Positions 10,466 through 18,870 of a stretch of 54,031 bases of DNA are shown in pieces (position 1 is the first letter of the stretch; each line of letters starts with the position of its first letter). The stretch is from Micractinium sp. NFX-FRZ (Eukaryota; Chlorophyta; Trebouxiophyceae; Chlorellales; Chlorellaceae). The stretch covers positions 1 through 54,031 of the forward strand of contig JAPTJF010000430.1 in assembly GCA_029339195.1 (NCBI GenBank), given 5' to 3'. Position numbers and translations under genes: made by a program. A model generated the notes under the pieces. That model searched no databases and was not told where the DNA came from. It saw nothing but the letters and a program-made list of their open reading frames with translations.

Positions 10466-13400
10466 ATGCCCGTCCGTGCGTGCGCCGTGGCAGGCCAGCG
10501 CGCTCCACCAGCCGCCGCGCAAACGGTGCCACAGCGGGCATGGTCGCCGGCTGCCGCCCGCGTGCTCGCCAGCCTGGAGCAGGGGCGGCAGCGGCGGCAT
10601 ATGCCCGCTCGCGCAAGTGGGAAGCCCGAGGCTTCTGAGGAGTGGGGCAGGTAAGGCCGCCTGTGCTTTATGTTTGCCCAGGTGCGTGCTGTTGTTGCCT
10701 GCTGCTCTGCCAGTCGTGCGCTGTGCCTCCGCCCGTTACAGACATCTCCCTGGTTGGACACTGCAGGGATCAAACACCTGCCGAGCGCTACCTAGTGCCT
10801 GACAGCCGCGAGGAGCGGGCCATGACCAGAGAGAGGTGAGCCTGGCTCGACACGTTGCTTTGGGCAACGTGCTGCTCTGGCAGAGTCATTTTCATTCATT
10901 GATCTTTCCGCCCTTGTGGCCTTGTGCCATGCGGGCCGGTCCTGCGCCACGGGCTGCCAGCAGGTGGCCAGCCCCAGGCTGCTGACACCTGTGCTGGCAA
11001 AACCTTCCGGCCACCGCGGCAGGGGCTTGCCGGGCGGCCGCTTGCCAGGCAGCTGCACCCACTCTGGCAGACTCCTGCCCAACCCTGCCATCCTGACGAG
11101 TCAATTGCTCCCTCCCGGCATGCCCTGTTTGCAGCATAGATGAGCCACCTGTGGTTGAAGCCCCTGTGCTGCGGGAGGACGAGGCGATGCGCACGTAAGT
11201 AGTGGCCCCACAGAAAGCGCCTGCCTCTCTTTTTGATTGCTCTCCTGCGGCGTACCAGAGGAGAGGCAGCTGCCGTGATGCCAGCCTCCATTAGTGCGCT
11301 CCTCACCTGCGCTGCCCATGGCATCCGTGCAATACCGCGGTGGCGCGAGGGGGTGTGCTCTGCTGCCAGCTGCAGGCTGGCCTCAAGCATCTGACGCATT
11401 AGGATGCCCTCTGGCGCTGCCACTGGGCCAGAAGGCCACACTGCGGCACCGCAGGAGAGTCGACCATGTGTCGATAGAGGGGAGCAAGGGGCAGGTGCCG
11501 TCGGCGGTGCTGCCCGCGCTGGCAACAGCGCGGCTGGTGCCGCCTCCTCTTTCTCTCTTGCCCCCTCTCCCCGCCTCCTCTTTCTCTCTTGCCTCCTCCC
11601 CCCGTCTCCTCTTTCTCTCTTGCCTCCTCCCCCCGTCTCCTCTTTCTCTCTTGCCTCCTCTCCCCTCCCGCTGAGCCCTGGACTCCCCTCAAGGCGTCCC
11701 AAGAGGGCCTTCTTTGGGGGAGCTCGTCCTAGAAGTGCCTCCCCCGCGTGCGCAGCCAGCGCCTGTGGTCGCTCCTCCCAAACTCATGAAACAACTCAGG
11801 CAGCATGGCTGCGAGTGGGTGGGTGGTGGGCGCCGAGGTGCAGGGTGAGCGGGTGAGTCGGCGGGTGGCGCCCCCATCTCCCCCTGCCTCTCTACCTGTG
11901 CCACCTACCGTGCTGCTACTAACGCTGCAGCCGCCTCCATCACAATCCCCTCCTTTGGGGCTGATCCCACCCAACCGTTTCCGGCTGCACTTATCCGGCA
12001 TGCCGCTGTGGGTGGGCGGCCCAGCAGGTGCACAAAGTGGGCTAGCACTGCATCGGGCGCCGGCAGCACCAAGTCTGGCACGCTGCCCCTCGGGCCGGAG
12101 TCGGCTCGGTGGAAGCCTGCAGATTCGTGCTGCTCCCTGAGCTGCCGCTCCAGCTGCGTGCCTCGCACGCTGCGTGGCGCGCTGCAGCGCTCTTCATGCT
12201 GCCACCTGCACTGCGGTACCGAGGTGCTGCCCCAAGTCTGAAAGGCCATGCTCATCCGTTGAAGCTGACCCTACAGACTGCGTGCTTGTGTGCAGGGCTG
12301 TGCAGCCCGGCATGCCGCCTCTGGCACCATGGCTGCACGCAGGGTGGCGGAGCAGCATGGCGGCGCTTTGTGGCGCATGCTTGATGCAGTTCCTTGTGCC
12401 CTCACCACAAATCGCCCCGGCCTCTCCTCTGCGTATGCAGTGCAGTGCCGTTTACGCTGGACCAGCTGCAGTCCGCGGTGCAGTCCACGGTGCAGTCCGT
12501 GCTGAGCGATCAGCTGCGCCCAGTGGCGAAGCAGTTGGACGAGGTGCAGAAGCAGTTGGACAAGGTGGAGAAGGGGCAGGACCAGATGGGAAAGGATGTG
12601 GCGGCTGGCGCGCGCGCCGCAGGCGCCAATGCCGAGTCCCTGGCGCGCCTGAGCTTTGGCGCGTGCTTCCTGCCAGGGTACTGGCCACGCAGTCTAGTGA
12701 CTTCTGGTGAGCGGCAGGCTGGGGCCAGCCCCAAGCAGCACAGCAAGGCGCCTGGTTGCCCAACAGCAAGGCCGCAACGCATTCCCGGCTGTGCGCCTGC
12801 CTGCACCCTGGCTGCTCACCATCCCATGCAACATGCACGGATCAGCGAGTAGCGAGTTGCTTTGCCGGCATGTGGGCTGCACGTGTGTGAGCTTGGTTTT
12901 GGGGCCGCCCCTGACGTTGATTCGGCCCATGTCCCGCTGCACAGCGAGCGGCCTGATGAGCATCGCGAGCTGCGAGGGCTACCACGCCGACGTGGAAGCT
13001 GTGGTGACTGAGGTCCTTGCAGGACACAGCGGCTACGATAGCCTGCGGCAGCTGCTGCTGCTCAAGCTGGCGGTAAGCAAGGTGCCTCGGGCACGCTTGG
13101 GAGTCGGCAAGGTGCTGTGCAGGAAGGGGGAAAATGCTGCACATGCCTTTCATTTTAAGTATCTGAACATTCACCGACAGTATGCTGCGCCCATCGTGCT
13201 GCTGCAGGAGGAGGTGCCGTCGGTTGCCAGCCTTGCCTCCCAGTTTGGGCAGGGCAGCCAACGAGATGCTACGTTCTGGCATGCGGAGCTGCGCTGCCTT
13301 GCTGAGGTGAGCTTGGCGACCCGGCAGCGCACCTGCATGCGCGCAAGCCCGCCGAGAAGAGAGGCACAGACAGGCATGCTTGCTCGCCTGGTCACCGATC

Positions 13401-14456
13401 TGTGTGCATGCCAGCTGGCTCTGCCGCCTGCATGCCCACGCTTACGTTGTGCACCTGGCAGCTGGTGTGACATGTGCCCGCGGGCTGTGCCGCCTGCATG
13501 CTGCAGCTGCAGGCGGTCCTGCGGGCTCAGCTGGGTGGCGCGGATGCGCGGTGGTGGCAGCCATACATGTCCTTCGCCCAGACATACAGCGCCGGTGAGG
13601 CCCAGGTCTTTCTGAGGGCTGAAGCGTGTGCTGATGTAGGTGGGGGCAGTGCTTGCCGGGCGCAGCAGGTCGGTCATTCGCAGTGCTCTCCCCTCCGTGC
13701 CCCCAGCATGCCCCCCTGGCAGACAGGCCGACACGGTTGCCTCCCATGGGGCCGCACCCATCCTCCTGCGTGCCCCGCCCCTGCCTGTAGCGGCCGCCAT
13801 GGCAGGCGTCGACTCAGCCACCGGCAGCGACGGCCTGCGCAGCTTTCTGCTATCGCCGCGGCGAGTTGCTTGCTCGCCTCTGGTCATGATGGTTGCGGCG
13901 CTGGCGGCGGGCGAGCTGCGCACGTCGTTGGACTTCGACGGCGCGCCGCGCCTGGCAGTGCAGGGTGGCGTGGCCAGCGTGGAGGTCATGGAGGCTAAGA
14001 CGAGCCAAAAGGGTGCGCCTGACTCAGCCTCCACTGCCCACCACGCTGCTGCAGCGCACCTGCTGCATGCAGTGTGCATGCCAGCGTCCTCTGCGTGCCG
14101 CTGGTGACGTCACTGCGTGGACTGCCCTTGCAGGCCTGCCGCTCCCAGTGCTGCTGCCTGCATGCCGGGTGAGCACACACTTTATATGCCGTGCATGCCC
14201 CACCTGCCTGCGCTGTGCAGGGCTGAAAAAGGCGCGGCTGCAGCTGAAGGTGGCGGGCCAGGTGCTGGTGTGGCTGCTGCACGTGGCCAACCCCAAGCTG
14301 ATGGAAGCCACCCACCCCAACCAGCTGCAGCTGCGTGGCGTGATTGCCGTGCAGGAGGCGCTGACGGCGGATGAGCGGGAGGAGTGGGAGCAGGACTTGG
14401 ACGTCGGCTGCCCCGGCCTGCCCGCCACCATGCGGCTGGATGTGTGGGAGTACTAG
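10466..14456 (+). CDS. Unrecognised multi-exon protein, probably organelle-targeted
   Basis: I do not recognise this family. Phased exons at the 5' end are 10466-10650, 10767-10835 and 11135-11194; phased exons at the 3' end are about 12446-12716, 12945-13072, 13181-13306, 13507-13594, 13791-14012 and 14221-14456 (stop). One or two exons between 11.7 and 12.4 kb are not resolved, so one gene or two is open. The N-terminus is rich in Arg/Ala/Pro with few acidic residues, like a transit peptide. The exon at 12446 encodes a likely coiled coil (QLDEVQKQLDKVEKGQDQMG). Later exons give a helical region, and the C-terminus is VLVWLLHVANPKL...GVIAVQEALTADEREEWEQD ending in WEY. A piece of the last exon is copied at 8361-8422. 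The intron at 11.5-11.7 kb holds a pyrimidine tandem repeat. Confidence 0.6.
11538..11668. repeat. Pyrimidine-rich tandem repeat
   Basis: About four imperfect units of roughly 32 bases, each containing tcctctttctctcttgcc followed by a C-rich run. It forms the 3' part of an intron in the orphan plus-strand gene and could act as an oversized polypyrimidine tract. Confidence 0.9.
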
Positions 14457-15353
14457 ACAGCATGCCAGCAGCGCGCCTCTGGGGTGCCAGCAACGGGGGA
14501 GGTGCGCCGCGGCCTCGGTCCGCAGCTCTGAACCACCTTTCCTCACTTTGCGCCGCTGCCTATGGGCTCACATCCACGCCTGCACACGCGGCGTGTCTTT
14601 TTGCCTGCTTTCCTGCCTCCAAGGCTGCCTGCACATGTGCAGTGCCCTCCCAAGACCTTCTGTGCCCTTGCTCTTTGTGCATGAGCCACTGTGCTTCTTT
14701 GCACTCTCAGCTCAATCTCCCGGCCCCCTGTAGTCCTTGCAAGTGGTGGCAGATGCTGCCGTGTTCTGCACCCTCTTCATCCAGCATGTTCTGATTTTTC
14801 CCAGCATGTCATTGCCTTGCCTACTGTCTCGAATTCGTTTACCTCGGTTACAATCCCCCCCACCTTCACCTACACCCCACCTCGGTACGCCCAACCTAGA
14901 GCGCCCAATTTTCCCTCTGTTGTTTTGAATGTTGCATGGTTCCTGCCTTGCTACTGTCTCGAATTCGTTTACCTCGGTTGAAATCCCCCGCACCTTCACC
15001 CACAACCCACCTTGGTACGCCCAACATGGCGCCCAATCTTCCCTCTGTTGTTTGGGTCTTGCACGGTCCTTGCTGGCCTGACCCAGCGCTTCCACCCACC
15101 TGTGTACATTTGTCACACAGCCGCTGCCGCCCAGGCATGACTCGAGAGTAGAGCAGTGGGCATGACTAGAGAGTAGAGCAGTGGCGGCAGAGGGCACTGC
15201 AGCACGAGCTTGCAGCCGCGGCGTGCGCAGGGGTAGGGCGGATGCGTGGCAAGGCGAGGGGGTGGCGAGGCAGATGCGCACGGGTGCGCGAGCACAGGCA
15301 GTGGGTGCTGGTGGTCAGGTGCTGGGCTACGGCTGGCACTGGGCAGGCTGGGC
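14457..15353. other. Convergent intergenic region
   Basis: Lies between the plus-strand orphan gene and the minus-strand ceramide-synthase C-terminal exons. It contains no recognisable coding exon but carries a 130-base direct repeat (14815-15070) and a short duplicated motif at 15137-15182 (two copies of gactagagagtagagcagtg, the first with one change). Confidence 0.6.
14815..15070. repeat. Tandem direct repeat, two ~130-base copies
   Basis: Copy 1 (about 14815-14944) and copy 2 (about 14945-15070) share the core ctactgtctcgaattcgttt at 14821 and 14951, followed by similar CCACC-rich text, a cgcccaat motif and tctgttgtt. Divergence is modest. The repeat is noncoding as far as I can see. Confidence 0.9.
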
Positions 15354-16055
15354 TCAGTTGGGGGTGGGCATGGAGCCCACAGAGGCACCGCGCACATGCG
15401 CCTTCTTCTGTGGGGAGCCCGGCTTGTCCTCCACCTCCCAGATGTCGTCTGCACTGCAGCACAGCACAGCATGGCACAGCTGAGTCAGCAATGGCGCCAC
15501 GAGTGCTGCCCTGGGATGCGCTGGCTTGCTGCCTTGCGGTTTTTAAACAGCCCTGCTGTTTAAAAAACGCTGTTAAGAAAGCCGGAGCGTGGTGCATGCA
15601 GGGGCGCGAGGCGACAGTGGGGCGGGAAGGGCAGCGGGCGGAGGCTGCAGCAGGCGTCACCTGCCCCGCCCGTGGTCAGCTGCTTCACGGCGATGCACAG
15701 GATGAGGTACGACCTGCAGGCGTGGGGCACACATTCCAAAGCAGAAGCAGAGCAGGACCGGTTCAACACAGCTGACGGGTGCCACGCACGCCAGGGCCAC
15801 TGTCCGTTAGAGAGCCTGTGCCAGGCGGAGGCGCGCAGGCGGTTAGTGCACAGTGCGCACCGCTCCGCCCAGCGCTGGCCCGTGCTTCAGTCTGTCCCAC
15901 ACAGGTCACACCCATGCATCCCCCCCCTCCACACACACACCCCATGCAACACCGCACCAGTAGACGTGGAGGCAGTAGAGGAAGATGAGGAAGCCGTTGA
16001 GTATGGCGTGGTGCGGCCGGATGGAGGCCTCCCCACCCAGCTCCTGGGCTCGCGC
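15354..16055 (-). pseudogene. Ceramide synthase (LAG1/TLC), C-terminal exons only
   Basis: Three exons join in phase: 16055-15958 (ending LHVYW), 15713-15661 (SYLILCIAVKQLTTGGAG) and 15448-15354 (DDIWEVEDKPGSPQKK... stop). Together they give the last TLC helix and the acidic C-terminal tail typical of ceramide synthases. The first of these exons duplicates the exon at 8616-8513 but lacks six bases (two residues, VL). No earlier exon lies upstream: the sequence runs straight into duplicate XY. The 5'-side exons are at 8513-9249, downstream in the direction of transcription, so the gene is permuted here. Confidence 0.75.
15539..15568. repeat. Perfect AT-rich inverted repeat
   Basis: The arm gtttttaaacag and its inverse ctgtttaaaaaac (one extra A) are separated by five bases, ccctg. 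It lies in an intron between ceramide-synthase exons and stands out by base composition from its GC-rich surroundings. Confidence 0.85.
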
Positions 16056-16065
16056 CTGCTGCTGC
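15867..16065. repeat. Segmental duplicate Z, copy B
   Basis: Matches 8423-8628, covering the ceramide-synthase exon that ends LHVYW and the intron downstream of it. Homology starts abruptly at gcccagcgctggcccgtg in both places (15867 and 8423). In copy B this block directly precedes duplicate XY; in copy A it follows XY. Confidence 0.9.
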
Positions 16066-16070
16066 TGCAG

Positions 16071-16561
16071 TACTCCGCTTCACCGTGCATACAACTCCCC
16101 GTGGGCAAGCATGTGGTGGTCTTTGTGCTGCGGTGGGTGCGACAGCTGGCAGTGCCGCGCTCCAGCCCGGCACCTGCGCGCCCGTGCTCTCAGCCGTTCA
16201 CTGCCCCGCCCAGCACTGGCCTTCAGGAGGAGCGGTCTCCCGTTGAGTACAGGTGCGTGGTAGGGACGGACAGCAAGATGTTAGAGAGTACAGGCGGGTG
16301 GGGTAGTGAAGAAGCGAAAGAATAGTGAGTGGGCTGATGAAGTGGCACTTGGCAAGAGAAAAGTCAGGGAAGGGACATGTTGGAGAGGGAATGCCATGGG
16401 CGCGGCAGCAGGTACGTGGTGAGTTCAAGACGCTAGCTTGTGGGACCCTGGGAGACGAGGGGCCATTGCCCGTGACGGCGGGCTAGTGGGGCAGTGCTTT
16501 GGCCACGGCACGGGGCTCGCGCGGGGCTCTCCCAAAACCATCCAGGCACCACGGGCGGCTG
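16071..16561. repeat. Segmental duplicate XY, copy B
   Basis: Counterpart of 7876-8360, see that entry. Immediately preceded by block Z, giving order Z-XY here against XY-Z in copy A. Confidence 0.9.
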
Positions 16562-16705
16562 TGGCGGCACTTGCTAGCCTAAACTTAGAGAATACTTGCA
16601 AGAAGAGCTCCCCATTGTGAGTGATCCCCATGTTCAATAAAGAAGGCTAAGTAAGAGGCTAAACGTGGCCTTCAAGGTCAAAATTTGGGGCAGGCTGGCA
16701 CCCCT
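16562..16705. other. Spacer downstream of cystatin gene
   Basis: Noncoding; probably the 3' untranslated region of the cystatin gene that ends at 16706. A direct aataaa occurs at 16636 on the plus strand, but its relevance is unclear. Confidence 0.4.
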
Positions 16706-17568
16706 TCACAGCGCGGTGCCGTTGCTCGACTTGGCCAAAACCTTGAGTGTCTTGACCTGCGGGCGGTGGGGGCAGGCAGGCGGTCAAGGCCTTGCCTTAA
16801 TGGTGTGCACACTCCAGACCTGGCACACACATCAGTCACACGGCGATTGGCAGTGCATCCGTGATGTGCCTTCGGGCACTGCGTTTAAACAGCCAGGGAC
16901 GGATCCTTTGGGAGCTCGAGGCTCGCAGCAGCGCCGCCAGCAGCGAGCCACGGCGACGCATCTCACCGCGGCAGAGCCGGCGCGCGGCACCAGTACGACA
17001 GTGTCGACCCTGGCCCAGGACGTGGGGAAGGAGCAGCGCACGGTCACAACCACCTGGAAGTTCTGGCCGTTCACGGCCTGCACCGGGCAAGTGGATGGAC
17101 GTTGAGTCGGCCAACAGGGTGGTCAACGCGGGGGACACGGCGGCAGGCGGGGGGGCCACGGCGGCCGGCATGAGAGGGGCATCAGCATGACCAGCACCAG
17201 CAGCGGCGGCAGGCATCCCCAGCAGCAGCACCAACAGCGGCGGCAGGCATCCCCAGCAGCACCAGCAGCACCAGCAGCACCAGCAGCAGCATCCCCCAGC
17301 AGCCTTGCCTGCGCCTCACCTGGGTGCAAGCTGCCTCGATTGTGTGAGTAGGCGTGCGGCGGCACACCATGACCTTTTGGTCCTTCAGCTTCTGGATAAT
17401 GGGTGCCCATACGACATTAGAGACAGTGGAAGTGGCAGCCCAGCCGCCTGGGAGGGGGCGGGGCGTGACGGGGCACAACGAGGCGCGCGCAAACGGGGCG
17501 GCAGCCACCGCTGATGCGCAGGCCAGGCAGAGGGCCAGCAGCAGGGCGGTGCGGGAGGGTGGCAGCAT
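16706..17568 (-). CDS. Secreted cystatin-type cysteine protease inhibitor
   Basis: Three phase-0 exons: 17568-17320, 17077-16967 and 16756-16706, 136 residues. Residues 1-24 (MLPPSRTALLLALCLACASA) are a signal peptide. The mature part shows the three cystatin landmarks in order: an N-terminal PGGW (residues ~40-43), a helix-like stretch, and QAVNG formed across the first exon junction, which fits the QxVxG hairpin loop that enters papain-type active sites. Strand segments QNFQVVVTVRC and RVDTVVLVPRA follow, and the end is VKTLKVLAKSS. Length suits a single-domain phytocystatin plus signal peptide. Intron 1 holds CAG/CACCAG repeats and a duplicated ggcggcaggcatccccagca. It is related in architecture to the more divergent gene at 1.4-2.9 kb. 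Target proteases are unknown. Confidence 0.75.
17200..17290. repeat. CAG-rich repeat in cystatin intron 1
   Basis: Two copies of ggcggcaggcatccccagca followed by a cagcacCAG trinucleotide-type array. Noncoding in the gene model given. Confidence 0.85.
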
Positions 17569-18393
17569 GGCTGCAGGAGGGGTCAAGGGCCAGGGGTAGG
17601 GCGCAGGGTGGGTGGGCAGGCAACGAGGCTGCTGGGCGGGTTGGGTCACCCAAGGGGCCAGCGAGCGGGCGGCGTGGAGGGCCGGGCGGGAGTGCCGCCC
17701 CTCTGGTCGGCCTGGACGTGTGCCGGCCCGGTATGCCCGCGATGGCAGCCCGCTTCATGTTCAAGATCCCGGTCAAGGAGCCCTGCGCTGAGGCCGCCAC
17801 GAGCGTCCTCTTCTTCCGGCCCATTCCGCACACAGCTCCGCACGCGCCTCAGGCGCACCTTGCCCTGTCCCGTTAGGTGTTTTGAACAGCTGATGCGCTC
17901 TGTGACGATATGCTGCTTGGAGGGCGCGCCGAAGCTGCCCCGGAAGCTGTGTACGTAGGAGCGAGTCCAAACGGGCGCTGCTTGAGGACGGAAGAAGTGC
18001 TCTCACTGCGTGAACACGAGTGTCGCCTGCGGATCCTTGCAGAGATCATGTTCGTTGACTCCAGCTGACGCCACGGCAGATCTTGTCACATGTGGCGCCA
18101 TGTGGTGCAGCGCGGCAACCAGGCATGTGGCAGGGCAGATGCTCCCAAACCACTCCAGACAATAGCACCTCTCTTACACCAGGAGTGATGGTTCGCCTGT
18201 CTGGCACGCCGTGCGCCTCGGCCACAGCATGACAAACGGGTCGCTTAGCTAACGAGGTGTGCAACATGGGAAGGGAAGCATGCCTAATCCAAGAGCATTG
18301 TGCACAGCACCCTTCTGAGCATCAGGCTGGCAGCTGGGGCTTCTCTGTTTCGCCTTGGATGTTCCACCATCTGAGCAGAAGGTGACTTGATTG

Positions 18394-18398
18394 TTACA
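18394..18398 (-). promoter_or_regulatory. TGTAA polyadenylation signal
   Basis: TGTAA on the minus strand about 470 bases past the stop of the GIY-YIG gene. TGTAA is the usual green-algal poly(A) signal; assignment to this gene is by position only. Confidence 0.45.
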
Positions 18399-18821
18399 GC
18401 ATACAAGACGTAGGCTACAGCATCAGTGAGAGCTCCGAAACAAACAGAACGGCAACAAAAGAACAGACGGTTCAGACCCATGAGGTTTGAGAAAACTTCG
18501 AGGCAAATCCATTCCACATATGTGCATGCGTGTGTGTGGGTGTGTGCGTTGGGTGGTGTGTGTGTGCATGTGTATGGGAAGCAGGCGCGGGCATGCAGGC
18601 AGCCCACAGCCTGCCACCATTCCCAGTTCATTGGAGTGTGTTCATGCGTTCTTGGCCGCAGCTGCGGCGCGATGCCGGTACAATAGGCTTCTTGGCGCCA
18701 TGCCACACTTCTAAAGGTGCCATGCTGCGCAGTGGCTTCATGCTAAGCCAACACATGGCGTGGCAGTGCGTATCGTGCGCATCTCGAGGCGCGGCACAGC
18801 CTCGTCAGCCGCCTCAGCGGA

Positions 18822-18870
18822 GCCAGCTCAGCAACCGCGCCAGCTCAGCAACCGCGCCAGCTCAGCCGCC
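18822..18870. repeat. 17-base tandem repeat at a stop codon
   Basis: Nearly three units of gccagctcagcaaccgc, ending beside the stop codon of the minus-strand GIY-YIG gene, so they form the start of its 3' untranslated region. Confidence 0.85.

Larger units (their letters stand above)
17569..18870. other. Intergenic, no supported gene
   Basis: About 1.3 kb between two minus-strand genes. A short minus-strand frame near 17700-17960 is moderately protein-like but has no recognisable domain and no convincing start or partner exon. The right part is the 3' flank of the GIY-YIG gene and includes a GT-rich tract (18525-18575) and a 17-base short repeat at 18822-18870. Confidence 0.5.

Noticed and set aside
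12707..14079. Open frames of about 300 codons on both strands over the orphan gene
   Set aside because: They cross clear GT-AG introns and lose the consistent phasing seen in the spliced model; the minus-strand frame is the shadow of it.
17182..17330. CAG-rich tract considered as a coding poly-Leu/Ala stretch of the cystatin
   Set aside because: The gene model keeps the QxVxG loop only if this tract is intron 1.
17640..18006. Minus-strand frames near a basic, Gly-rich peptide
   Set aside because: No start, splice partner or domain could be supported, so it is only noted as intergenic.
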